The translations under genes and the position numbers were made by a program. Source: Sulfitobacter sabulilitoris (GTDB lineage: Bacteria > Pseudomonadota > Alphaproteobacteria > Rhodobacterales > Rhodobacteraceae). Taken from it: 64,000 nt of DNA. Location of the stretch: NCBI RefSeq assembly GCF_005887615.1, contig NZ_VANS01000001.1:1289415-1353414 (forward strand), in the 5' to 3' direction. Of this stretch, positions 48,707 to 58,600 are shown one piece after another. Position 1 is the first letter of the stretch. Every line of letters starts with the position of its first letter. A model generated the notes under the pieces. That model was not told where the DNA came from. It worked only from the letters and a program-made list of their open reading frames with translations, and searched no databases.

Positions 48707-48977
48707 TTGGTCACTTTTTTCTAGACCACGAACCACAATAATAACTCACTCGCGTGATACGGTCCGACAACCTGATGCCGTCGTCAGGAGAAGATCCTTC
48801 TCAATGGCGGCGACGTGCCGCTCTTTTGGAATTTCACGTTTCAGCATCCCACGAAAAAAAAGCCGGCGGCCATTGCTATTATTTCTGTCATTGGATTAAT
48901 GCAAAGTGCACGAACGGCGGGTTTGACAAGCCGCGCCGCAGCATTGCGGTCTATAGTTGGAGGGCCGCTTTGGGCCG

Positions 48978-49592
48978 TTAGTTCCGCCGACTTTTGTTAA
49001 GTTCGAATTTTTCCCAGACGTGCATCCGTCCCTTCTGACGCGCATCTGCTAGCCACAGTTTCTTGCGCAGATCAGGCATTTCCAAGCTGCTGTAGATACC
49101 ACCGGAGAACTTGGGCCAATCAATTGCAAGTCCTTGCTTCACCATCTCGGCAGAAAGGTCGCGGCCATCTTGCAAATAGCACCGCGCAACGGTGCGACCG
49201 TGCGTATCAGTGTCGGTTATTTCCGCTCGCACGGTTTGGCCTTTGCATAGCCTCACCATCGCCCATTTGGCTTTTTGACCATATGGGTGGCCCAATTCGG
49301 GTGCATCTACACCGAACAAGCGGATCTGCGTTTTTTTGATTACAATGGTATCACCGTCCGTTACATAGGCAGAACCTTGAATGACGCGCCCTTTCTGAGC
49401 AGGTGCCGCGTTTTCTGCATCGAACGTCGCTGACCGTTGACCTCCAGCCTTCTGTTGAGGCTCTGGAGAAGGTACCAGCGTCAAATGTTTCTCAGTACCT
49501 TGTGATCGATTACTTTCTTCTGTGGCTTTAACTTTTCTTTCAGAAACTTGGCGCGAAGCACTGAAGAGTGCGCGAAACAAAAATCGCAGCAT
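48978..49592 (-). CDS. thermonuclease (SNase)-family protein with N-terminal hydrophobic segment
   Basis: A 204-residue protein. After an Ala/Arg hydrophobic start (MLRFLFRALF), a low-complexity linker to about residue 75 leads to an SNase domain. Catalytic residues match staphylococcal nuclease: Asp in VTDGDTI, Arg and Asp-Glu in IRLFGVDAPELG, and Arg in HGRTVARCY. It cuts DNA and RNA with calcium in known members. ATG 49592 is preferred to an upstream TTG at 49604. It is the likely cargo of the mini-island; the lowered GC supports recent acquisition. Confidence 0.82.
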   Translation of the reverse strand: MLRFLFRALFSASRQVSERKVKATEESNRSQGTEKHLTLVPSPEPQQKAGGQRSATFDAENAAPAQKGRVIQGSAYVTDGDTIVIKKTQIRLFGVDAPELGHPYGQKAKWAMVRLCKGQTVRAEITDTDTHGRTVARCYLQDGRDLSAEMVKQGLAIDWPKFSGGIYSSLEMPDLRKKLWLADARQKGRMHVWEKFELNKSRRN

Positions 49593-49693
49593 AAATTCAT
49601 CCAAATAATGTCAATTGAAACTGACGGTAGCAACAACCTTGGAGTGTGTCGCGCGTCTTCTCAGAAAACAAACAGTTTCCGCTCCCTCCCAAC

Positions 49694-49743
49694 GTCTAAA
49701 CATTCCCGCTATGTTCCGCCGAAACACTTTATTCGTCTAAACA
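49694..49743 (+). repeat. right-end integrase-site-like repeats
   Basis: CTAAACATTCC (49696-49706), 5 nt and TGTTCCG (49712-49718) duplicate the left-end pair with the same spacing. GTCTAAACA is repeated at 49694-49702 and 49735-49743, as it is at 47901 on the left. These are all in the same orientation and lie inside the island just before the right att copy. Confidence 0.6.
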
Positions 49744-49776
49744 AAAAAACTATATTTTTCAGCCACAATCCTAGTC

Positions 49777-49823
49777 TTGCAAATCCGTGTACACCGGTTC
49801 GATTCCGGTACTCGCCTCCATTT
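49777..49823 (+). repeat. att direct repeat, right copy (3' tRNA-Cys duplicate)
   Basis: Identical over 47 nt to 47810-47856. It holds the anticodon loop to CCA of tRNA-Cys but no acceptor 5' strand or D arm, so it is not a tRNA gene. It marks attR. The distance between copies is 1967 nt. Confidence 0.95.
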
Positions 49824-50348
49824 CATTCTGTTCAAAAAAGCAGCGGCTGAACGGTCAGGTGTGACACAACGCGGGACACACCCCGTGGTGTTCTCGTCCG
49901 ATCCAACCCGTTCCAGACATAGCGTTTTTTGTTTCAGCGGGCCCATCCCTCCGGCTCGAGAAGAAAACCTCGCCACCGCTTGCGTCTCTTCGCGCTTGGG
50001 TCTGTCCGCATCGACGTCGTGGTCCGTGGCTGCGGTATCCCAAAAAATATCCCACCCCGTCTCTTCGAATAGGTGTCGAGGGGCTGCGCATCGAACACCG
50101 GCCGGGCAGAGGGGACAAGCGAGGGCCTGTCGGGTGTCAAAAAAACTGACGCAGAGGGTGACTGATAAAGTCGGATCGACCTCGATCGCCGGCGAAGGCT
50201 CTCCCTTCTGGATCCGTTCTTCCGCCAAGCAGATCATAAAGCCGCCTGCTTGCTGTTCCCCGACACGCTTGACCCGAGCCTGGCATTGGGAAAGGGTTCA
50301 TCGCAGGAAAGGCCGTCAGGGCGATGTCTCGCCAAAAGGATCCGCTCC

Positions 50349-51569
50349 ATGCCAAATGACGCCACCCCCGCCCGCATACGGGACCTGCCCATCATCCAGC
50401 CGCGCGTGGACCAGATCGATGACCACGCCTTTCTTGCGGCGCAGTGGGCCAGGGGACCGCTGGCGCGCGACAGCATCGGGATGGTCTATTCCTTCCCCTA
50501 CGGTCACTGGGCCGTCCTGTTCGACGACCGCTACACCCGTCAGATCGAAACCGAGGGCATTCGCCTGCGTGGCATCACCGAAGGCCCGATCTTTGATTTC
50601 TTCGCCAATTCACTGCTCACGTCCAACGCCGAGAGACACCGTGCCCGCCGGACCCCTCTGGCCCGCACCTTCGCCTTTCCGATGATGAAAGCTCTCAGAC
50701 CCGCGGTCGCCGCAACCGCCCAAGCCTTGATCGAACCGCGCGCCGCATCCACCCATGTTGACCTGCTTGAGGAGATCGCGGGACCGATGCCCGCCCTGAT
50801 CATTGCCCGCGTGCTCGGGGTGCCGGAAACCGACGTTCCGCGCTTCACGCGACTGGTCTATTCCGCAATCCGTGCGCTTGCCGTCCGTTCCGACGACGTG
50901 ATCCGGGAGGCCGAGGCCGACATGGGCATGTTGACGGAGTATGTCTCAGAACTGCTTGCGACACGGCGCGCCAATCCCTTGGGCGATTTTCTAAGCGAAT
51001 TCCTCGCCTCCGTCGAAGAGGGAGCGCTGAGCGAAAACGAGATCCGCATCACCATCGTCACACTGATCCTCGGGGGGTCGGATACGACACGCGCCAGCAT
51101 GGCGATGACCCTGGCGCGTCTGTTGCAGCACCCCCGGCAATGGGCCCTTCTGAAATCCGACCCGGATCGCTGGAAAGGACCGGCTGTGCAGGAGGGGCTG
51201 CGGTTCGATCCCGTTGTCGGCAGCCTGGGGCGCATCGCCGTCACCGAGTTCGAACTGGCGGGCACCCGCATCGTGCCGGGAACGATATTCAGTCCCGTTG
51301 TGCTGACGGCGCTGCGCGACCCGGCTGTCTATGCCGATCCCGAGCGTTTCGATATCACGCGTGAGGATCACCCCCGGTATTCGCCCGGCTTCGGAAGCGG
51401 CGCGCACCGCTGCCTGGGCGAGGCATTGGCGCGGATCGAATTGGAAGAAGCATTGGCCGCGTTTGCCCGGTATTGGCCGGATGCTCAGCTCTCGGGCCCT
51501 GAACCGCGGATGCGCGGGGTATCCGGCACACGTGGAATTTCAGGCATGTCGGTATCGCCCGCGGGCTGA
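50349..51569 (+). CDS. cytochrome P450
   Basis: A 406-residue soluble P450. The I-helix oxygen-activation motif is GGSDTTRASM, the K-helix ExxR is in QEGLRFDP, and the heme loop is FGSGAHRCLGEALARIELE with the axial Cys. No membrane anchor is present, as in bacterial class I enzymes. ATG at 50349 follows AAAGGATCC. No ferredoxin or ferredoxin reductase is close. Substrate unknown. Confidence 0.92.
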   Translation: MPNDATPARIRDLPIIQPRVDQIDDHAFLAAQWARGPLARDSIGMVYSFPYGHWAVLFDDRYTRQIETEGIRLRGITEGPIFDFFANSLLTSNAERHRARRTPLARTFAFPMMKALRPAVAATAQALIEPRAASTHVDLLEEIAGPMPALIIARVLGVPETDVPRFTRLVYSAIRALAVRSDDVIREAEADMGMLTEYVSELLATRRANPLGDFLSEFLASVEEGALSENEIRITIVTLILGGSDTTRASMAMTLARLLQHPRQWALLKSDPDRWKGPAVQEGLRFDPVVGSLGRIAVTEFELAGTRIVPGTIFSPVVLTALRDPAVYADPERFDITREDHPRYSPGFGSGAHRCLGEALARIELEEALAAFARYWPDAQLSGPEPRMRGVSGTRGISGMSVSPAG

Positions 51570-52178
51570 ACCTCATCCGTCATCTCAAATCGCCGATGCC
51601 GATGCCGATGCCGGAGCATGGCCCCAATGTCACGGGTCAGGCCGCGTTCTTTAGGCCGCGATCGCGGCTGGTGCGCCACAATCTCTCACACCCGCCACAG
51701 ATGCGCGTCGTGAACGCCTGCCCTTTCAAGCTCCGTCCCGGTGTTTGGCCGATTTTCGGCCATCGTCCCCATGCGGCCGACAGCGCGGGTCACGACATCG
51801 GCGCGGTCCTCCGTCTGCGGCACGGGCCTGCCGCGCGAAACCGGTATCGACGGTGAAACGCATCGCCAGGACCGTGCCGCTTGCGGTCTTGGCGTCATTG
51901 CCTGTGTCCATGCGCAGGGGGGCGACGTTGCCATCCATTTGCGGACTACCGGTTTCGAAACCGCGAAAAAGCCAATCCAGGATGACATCCGCATTGCCCG
52001 GGCCATGACAAACCCAGCCCTGGGGCCAAGCGGGTCAGGTCCTTGTTACAGTCATCACGAAACCGTCGAAGACCTTTGCCGAAATCGCCGGAAAAGAGTA
52101 CAATACAAACGACTACCGCCGTCGTGCTGGTATGTTCGATGGCGATAGCGTGAACCTTGGAGAAAGGAAGGCGCTCCC
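51570..52178. other. 609-nt spacer, possible gene remnant
   Basis: Both strands have frames of about 100 codons but no start signal, codon bias or recognised motif. A minus-strand segment near 51870-52000 has a coding-like look (ILDWLFRGFETGSP and MDGNVAPLRMDTGNDA-like), which may be a decayed gene. I could not identify a family. Confidence 0.3.
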
Positions 52179-52718
52179 ATGAAACACCTATCAAAGACTG
52201 TAATTATTGGGACCTGTATGCTTCTCACCTCGGCTTCCGCCGCGTGGGCGGAAGATGTCACCGCAGAGGGCCTGATGGAGCGACTTGAAGGCGTCGCACC
52301 CGCAGCTGTGCTTGAAGATGCAACGCTTCTGCACTTTCCCGCCGAAGGCGAGATGATGACCCTCCGCGAGGGCGGCAACGGCTGGACCTGCATGTATCCC
52401 GGCACCGACCCGATGTGCGCCGATGCGGCGGCGATGTCGTTCCTTGACGCATGGATGAAGAAGGAAGACCCGCCGGAGACACTGGGCTTTGTCTACATGT
52501 TGCTTGGCGACGAGGGCGCGAGCAATACGGACCCCTATGCCACCGAAGAGACGGCGGACAACCAGTGGGTCGTCGCGGGACCGCACGTGATGGTTGTGGG
52601 CCCCGAAGCGAAACCGATGCTCGACAGTTATCCTCAAGAGGTTCCGGAGGGGGCCAGCCAACCGTGGGTCATGTGGCCGGGAACGCCCTATGCTCACCTG
52701 ATGATCCCGATCGAGTGA
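52179..52718 (+). CDS. secreted protein of unknown function
   Basis: A 179-residue protein with a signal peptide (KTVIIGTCMLLTSASAAWA, cleavage about residue 24). The mature part has two cysteine-containing motifs (GWTCMYPGTDPMCADAA) and a conserved-looking WVMWPGTPYAHLMIP end. It may be periplasmic. No domain was recognised. A GGAGAAAGGAAGG ribosome-binding sequence is strong, so it is expressed. Confidence 0.65.
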   Translation: MKHLSKTVIIGTCMLLTSASAAWAEDVTAEGLMERLEGVAPAAVLEDATLLHFPAEGEMMTLREGGNGWTCMYPGTDPMCADAAAMSFLDAWMKKEDPPETLGFVYMLLGDEGASNTDPYATEETADNQWVVAGPHVMVVGPEAKPMLDSYPQEVPEGASQPWVMWPGTPYAHLMIPIE

Positions 52719-52970
52719 AGCCCTTTTGCGGGCCTGGAACTGGCGCGGACCAACAAGTATGACACCGCCCACGATTGGTTCAGGCCCGCAATCCGCACTG
52801 TGAATGAAGGGCGTCTGCGCCTTGCCGGGTCGGTCCCATGCCTGCCGGAGCGACGGCAGACATGTGCCGGAACCGCCGTCCCGGTGGGATCGTGGCAGGC
52901 GCGAGCGGCCACCCCCCTGCCCCCGGTCGTCGTCGCAGCGGGCGGTCGTCGATCGTCCACTCCATCAAGA

Positions 52971-54173
52971 TCAAGCAGTCCCCACATCAGGTTTGGATGT
53001 TTCGCGGCAGGCCGCCGCCGACCTTGAGGCGAAGTATCTGAAGCTCTGCGACAGCGGCACAACCAGGGCAAACAAAGCCATGGCCAGCAACATCGGCCCC
53101 TGCTCTTGCCCGGTGAGGTCCAGGATGGCGCCCGCGACAGGCGGCGCTGCCATCATGATCGCAAAGTAGATCGTAAAGAAGATGCCCATGCCAAAAGCGC
53201 GCACTTGCGGGCGCAGGGCCTGGCCCGCCATCGCCATGATCACGCCCGCCGGAGCCATGCCAACCAAACCGAACACCAGGCTGGCGGCGAATCCCGCCCG
53301 CGGTACACCGAGCAGCATCAAAGCCGCGATCGCGCCGCCCATGCACACGGTCAGGATCACGTCGCGGCGACCGAACCGATCCGCAATTTGCCCGCACACC
53401 GCGCCAGACACTATCATCACCCAGCTTCCGATACTGATGATACCGGCCGCGGCCAGGGCCGATTGGCCAAAGCCTTCCAGCACCTTCGGCCCGAACGACA
53501 GGTAGGTGACATAGCCCGCGTTGAACACAGCCCACGCGCCCGCCGCGCAGATGATAAGCTGCCATTCGAGGGGCGTCATGCGTGCGGCCCCGGCGGTGTC
53601 GGCCGCGGGCAGATCATGCGGCGCTTGGTAAAGCACATGGACGCCAAGGGCTGCGATCAGGCAATAGGCAGACGCGGCCTGAAAGGGAACCTGCCAACCA
53701 TAGGTCTGCTGCAGCCAGGCATGGCCAACCTGCCCCATAGCGATCCCGAAGGGCCAGCTCATGACCAGGATGCTCATCGCGGTCGCGATTTCGCGGCCTT
53801 CGAACCAATCAGCGACCATTTTCGTGAAATAAAGCGTGGCCGACAGGAACCCGGCACCGGCGATCAGGCGACCGACACCGATCATCGCGCTGTCCGCCGC
53901 AATCGAAGAGACCAGGCCCCCAAGAGCCAAGGCCCCAAGTCCAGTCACGACCATCTGCCGGTCCGTCGCGAACCGGCCCAGATAGCCCGCCGGAAGCGCA
54001 AGAAACAGCCCGGGAAGCATGAACAGCCCGATAAGCAGACCGACGCCCGCATAATCCAGCCCGAAGTCGGATGTCAGGCTGTCACCAACCGAGGCCAGAG
54101 TTTGAAACTGAAGTCCCAGCCCGATACGGGCCAAGAACAGCAGAGCAAGGATCCGCCAGCGCATCACGCCCAC
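52971..54173 (-). CDS. MFS transporter, CynX/NimT-like
   Basis: A 400-residue permease with twelve helices. The A-like loop is AGYLGRFATDRQ and the second-half copy is GQIADRFGRRDVI. TM4 contains RLIAGAGFLSATLYFTKMVADWF, a pattern of the CynX/NimT (cyanate or nitroimidazole) group. It overlaps the SnoaL-like gene start region by 10 nt, so the two form an operon with the MFS second. Substrate unknown. Confidence 0.82.
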   Translation of the reverse strand: MGVMRWRILALLFLARIGLGLQFQTLASVGDSLTSDFGLDYAGVGLLIGLFMLPGLFLALPAGYLGRFATDRQMVVTGLGALALGGLVSSIAADSAMIGVGRLIAGAGFLSATLYFTKMVADWFEGREIATAMSILVMSWPFGIAMGQVGHAWLQQTYGWQVPFQAASAYCLIAALGVHVLYQAPHDLPAADTAGAARMTPLEWQLIICAAGAWAVFNAGYVTYLSFGPKVLEGFGQSALAAAGIISIGSWVMIVSGAVCGQIADRFGRRDVILTVCMGGAIAALMLLGVPRAGFAASLVFGLVGMAPAGVIMAMAGQALRPQVRAFGMGIFFTIYFAIMMAAPPVAGAILDLTGQEQGPMLLAMALFALVVPLSQSFRYFASRSAAACRETSKPDVGTA

Positions 54174-54577
54174 CCAAGCCCCCGCAGGGCATGCAGGTCA
54201 TTCCAGATTTTCGTCATATGGCTGATCTTGTCGCCATCGAATTCCAGGACATAGGCATAATCCGATACGACCCTTTTTCCGGTGGGCGGAACCGGTCCAC
54301 CCTCACCCGTATGCGAGCCATGAAACGCGGCGGCGGCCACGGCCGTTCCCCGCTCGGTGTCCATCGCGAAGGATGTGAGCACGTAATGCCCATCGGGAAT
54401 TGGCGTCAGGAGGTTCTTCATCCAGTCGCAATAATCCGACAGGACCGCCGTATCCGACAGCGCATCGGCCTGGCAGGAAAAACTGGCGTCGCCAGTGCAC
54501 CACGTTCGGCAGGCGGCCCAGCCTTTGCCGGTTTCACATGCCTCGAAAAAAGCCTTTGCAGTTTCAAGATCCGGCAT
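54164..54577 (-). CDS. SnoaL/NTF2-like fold protein
   Basis: A 137-residue protein of the NTF2-like fold. The opening TAKAFFEACETGKGW helix and the late VVSDYAYVLEFDGDKISHMTKIWND strand-loop with the central Asp match SnoaL-type small cyclases or isomerases. The gene is first in an operon with the MFS permease; its stop region overlaps that start by 10 nt. Enzyme activity is not evident. Confidence 0.7.
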   Translation of the reverse strand: MPDLETAKAFFEACETGKGWAACRTWCTGDASFSCQADALSDTAVLSDYCDWMKNLLTPIPDGHYVLTSFAMDTERGTAVAAAAFHGSHTGEGGPVPPTGKRVVSDYAYVLEFDGDKISHMTKIWNDLHALRGLGWA

Positions 54578-54749
54578 CGCCCACTCCTTTGTGTTTCGGT
54601 TGTGGACTGAACGCTACACCAGTGTATTTTGGCTGCGTATCGGGCAAATGCGGTAAAACGGCCTCCGGGCCTGCAGTATTCGCCTACTGCATCTGCAGGA
54701 TTGCGCGATTTGCGTGTTTTGTTCACACTCGCCGCGATCCACCAGCAGA

Positions 54750-55556
54750 ATGAGAGCGATGCGAGATCAGGCCCAGTTGAGCGATAGGGAGCAGGAAATC
54801 GCGCAGCGTTATGCGGCAGGTTCCAGCTATCAGGAGATTGCCGCAAGCCTTTGCATCGCACCGTCAACCGTTCGCACGCATCTGGCCACGATCTACCGCA
54901 AACTGGAGGTGTCTTCGAAGGTCGAGCTGGCGAACCGGCTTGGCGGAGCTGACATCGAACCCCGAAGCCACGCGGAACTACGCGCCGTTGTCTCAGAACT
55001 TGCGCTCAGCCTCGAAGAGGCGCTGAGCCGCGAAAAGGCGCTGAGCGAGGTCTTGCGGATAATCAGCGCGTCGCATGGTGATCTGGACCTGGTCATGCCC
55101 TCCATTCTCGGCTACGCGCTGGAGCTCTGCGACGCCGAATTCGGGATCTTGTTCGAGTACCGCCAGAACCAACGGTTTCTCGCCAGCTTCACGCAAGGCA
55201 TTCCACAGGCCTTTCAGGATTGGCTCGACGACAGCGGCACGTTCTGCGCAAGCCGGCAGACCGGCCTTGGCCGGATGAGCAAGCAGCGCGAGGTCATCAA
55301 CATCATCGATGTCAAGTCCGAAGCGATCTATCGCACCGACGACCCATTGCGCTTTGCCACCGCAGACCTTGGCGGCGCGCGATCTTTTGCGGCTATCCCG
55401 ATGCTGGCCGCGGACAAGCTCGTGGGGGCCTTCACGATCTATCGTCAAACGGTCCGTCCCTTTTCGGACGACACGCTGCGCCTTGCGCAGATGTTTGCGG
55501 CGCAAAGCGTCATCGCCCTGGAGAACGCGCGCCTCATAAGTGCAGCCCGCCGATGA
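54750..55556 (+). CDS. protein with N-terminal LuxR-type HTH and C-terminal GAF domain
   Basis: A 268-residue protein. Residues about 5-60 hold a LuxR/GerE helix-turn-helix (LSDREQEIAQRYAAGSSYQEIA ... STVRTHLATIYRKLEV). A coiled linker follows, then a GAF domain (residues about 95-260) starting ALSEVLRIISASHGDLDLVMPSI. The order is the reverse of usual LuxR regulators, where the HTH is C-terminal. In similar longer proteins GAF is followed by a kinase or cyclase, so this may be a truncation. The start codon among several ATGs at 54714, 54750 and 54759 is uncertain. Confidence 0.75.
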   Translation: MRAMRDQAQLSDREQEIAQRYAAGSSYQEIAASLCIAPSTVRTHLATIYRKLEVSSKVELANRLGGADIEPRSHAELRAVVSELALSLEEALSREKALSEVLRIISASHGDLDLVMPSILGYALELCDAEFGILFEYRQNQRFLASFTQGIPQAFQDWLDDSGTFCASRQTGLGRMSKQREVINIIDVKSEAIYRTDDPLRFATADLGGARSFAAIPMLAADKLVGAFTIYRQTVRPFSDDTLRLAQMFAAQSVIALENARLISAARR

Positions 55557-55683
55557 CCGAGCACGTCGGTATTGCAGCAAATTGGTGGATGAACCCACGG
55601 TTCGGCATGGGCAACTCCGCCAAGTGAAGCCAATCGCCGGGTGCCGGCAAACCCAACACGCCTGCGCGCACCCCGTGGTCAGC

Positions 55684-58600
55684 TTATAGATCGAAATCCG
55701 GGGCTTCGGCAGATGGCGCCGCGGTCGTGGCCTGATCCTTGCGATCCGCCGCGACCCTGGCCATGGCCGCAGGATTCGAAATCACCTGGCGAAACTCGCG
55801 GACCCGCGCGTCCGGACCATACTCCAGAACCAGGATCATGACCTCGCGATCCGGGCAGGTCTCCCGACTGCCGAAGACCGCCGGCAAGGGCATTGGAGCG
55901 GCAACACGCGGCACGATCGCATTGCCGTCTTGAGCAAACCACGCGGCACGGTTGTCGATCGGGCGCAGATAATCGTTGGCGCGCGCCTGCGCGTCGAGAG
56001 CAAAGGCAGTCGCGATACCGCTGATGCTGCCCGCAATCGAGCGTTTGCACGCGCTTTCGCCCGCATCGACCGGCTGACCGGCGATCTGCGGGGGCATGTC
56101 CCACAGGATCATCATGCGTGGCTCGTCGCCCCCTGCGAGGTCTTCGGGCGTGAGCACATCATAGGTCTTAAGGAGTTGGTCGCGCAGTTGGGGCCAACTG
56201 GGCCCCCTGCCATCCGGAAAGAGACGCGTTCTTGAAATGCCCGTCACGACACCCCCGAGCAACGGTGGTTCGTGATAGATGGCGATCATATCCTGTCTTT
56301 CTGATGATTCCAGCAACGTGGCGTTGTGATAGGGCTCATACGCGGAAATCTCGACTGCACCGTCGCGCGCGGCAAACGCCTGCCGGTCCTCGACGGTTGC
56401 GCGATACCGTGCATCGGCACCGATCCGCTCGGCCAGAACCTCGGCCGCGGCGTCGTAGGCATCACCCAGTGACACGCCCAGGACGGAGAATGAACCGGCT
56501 TCGATCCGCAAGGGCTCTGGCGTTCCGAGTGGCGGGCTTTGCGTTTCGGATCGCGACGCATCGCCGGTATCCGGCCCCTCAAACCGATGTCGAAGCAGCA
56601 CCTTTGTTTCATCAATGACGGTCTGCCCCTCTCCGGCGTCGAAAAAGATGATCTCGGACGGTCGGTAGAGCAGATTGATGCCGCGACCGAAGTCGGACCC
56701 ATAGGTCGAATCGACGCCAGTGACATCGAATGCAATCAGCGCATCGAGGTCCGGAAAGGTCTTGGCAGCAGCTTGCAGGCCCTGTGCAATGTCTGCCAAC
56801 GCCGGAACGAACAGCCTGTGGTCTTCGGTGTCAGAGATCAGTGTGACACGCAGCGCCCGGTCCGCCTCGGGCGTCTCCTCGCTCAGCGCCGGGGACAGGC
56901 TTCCAATCCGCCAGCCTTCCCGCTCGAAATCATAGGGGTCCAATTTTACCCGGGCCCGCATCCAATGCGTATCGATATCCGCATCGCGTCTGCGCGCGGC
57001 CTCAAGCAGTTCCGCCGCCGCCGCACGTTTGGCAAAAGCGTCCGATCCGCCAAAGCGGCTGTTGTCGAGCTGCCGTTGAAAGATGTCGGATGCCGTCGAT
57101 CCAGCAGCCTCAGCCGCATCGAAAATCAGATCGGAACGCCATGCCAGTTCAACCGTCCGGTAATCTGCCTGCTTCGCCTTCGAGAACGCAATCTGTGCAA
57201 TTTCCGGAGCGTCCTGCCACTTGACCCTGGTGTTTGAGCGCCGAACGACAAGCCTGTCAGGGTAGCCCGCCAGGACCAGCCGCTCGGAGCCATCCGGCAT
57301 CGTCACGATCCTTTCGGCGGTGACGGTCAATTCGACAGTCGAAAACGGCCAACCGCCATCGCGCTTCTCATAGGCGGGCAGGTCCTGGTCCACGCCATAA
57401 GCGCTGGTGGGCTGCGGAAGGAGCAGGATCACGCGATCGAATGCCGACCGCGCGACAACGCTGGCCAACGGCACCTCCACGATCGCATCGATTGGCACGC
57501 CGAGCATGTTTGCCAGGGTCGTCAGGTGGCTGTTCCGGCTCCTGATGAAATCCGAAAGCCTGCGGCTGCCCTGAACCAGATGTTCGGCATAGTCGGTCCG
57601 GAACGCGAATTTCAGGCCGGTCTCGGTCGCAAACAGGTCATCCGTATCGAGGCGGTGCATCGCTATCCGCTCGGCGCGTGCCGCGACCACATTGACTTCG
57701 TCCGGGGTATCGAGCCACCAGACACGGTCGAAGTCTTTCAGTCTGCGTGTATGGGGCGTATCGGCCACATCCCTGAGCTCGGCGTCCGAGAACCGGTAGA
57801 GCACCTCGGACAACTCGTTCGCCCGCCGGACTTCGATGGGGCCGGTCACGCTGGCGACAAATCTCAATGACGCACGCTTCTGGTCTTGTGCCATGACGTA
57901 CCCGCGCAGCGTCACGGGTACGGCCAAAGCAAATCTCGGGCCGCCCGACCGCTCGACGATCTCCTCGGCACGCCGCTCGTCGACAGGCAAGGCATCCGGC
58001 CGAACGTCGGTTTCGATCGGGATCTGAACCTTCATGCCCATGACCGTACCGATCGCGTTTGGCTCGCCGTCAAAGCATCGGGCAACGTCGTCTTGATCGA
58101 ATGGAAACCGGCGACTGTCGAAATCGTAGCCTTCCGCGTCCAATACGCAGATCAACGTCACGTTTTTGGATGGGCTGGCGGACCTGGCGACCGCCGCCGT
58201 CGCCTTGTCGCGCAGTGCGGATTCCAGACGACGCTGTTCGAATTGGTTCAGGTCCAACCGGACGACTTCAAACAGGTCGGACATCGTCTTGATCCGGCCC
58301 TTTTTCAACAGCAGGTCAACCTGTCTCGAAACGCCCACATCCGCGATGCGCATGGCCTCTGTGATGTCCCGTTCAGTCAACCTTTGGAAATCGAGGAGCG
58401 TGTCTTTTTGAGGGGTCTCAAGTAACGAGGCCGCAACGAGACTGGCCAACAGATCTCTTTGCGCCTCGATGACGCTTTGTGCGTTCCATTTTTTGTCGAT
58501 ATATCCACCCGGACCGAAACGGCTGATGAATATCTCTTCGTTTGCTGCGGCGTCCAATGGGCCTTGCGCGAATGACGGGCCAGCGGCGCCATAGGTCTCG

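Larger units (their letters stand above)
49605..50348. other. right end of the island and following spacer, no gene
   Basis: Beyond the nuclease start this 744-nt region contains the right att copy (49777-49823) and the terminal repeats at 49694-49743. After the att copy GC rises back to core level. No credible gene appears before the P450 gene. Confidence 0.55.

Noticed and set aside
48754-48981. A 75-codon plus-strand frame in the island
   Set aside because: Starts inside a region without a ribosome-binding site and runs into the converging nuclease end; composition is not convincing.
49777-49823. A second tRNA-Cys gene
   Set aside because: Only the anticodon loop to the 3' end is present; there is no 5' acceptor strand or D arm, so it is an att duplicate.
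47780-49823. A complete prophage or an IS element
   Set aside because: No structural phage genes, no transposase and no terminal inverted repeats; the unit is only 2 kb with a tRNA-derived direct repeat.
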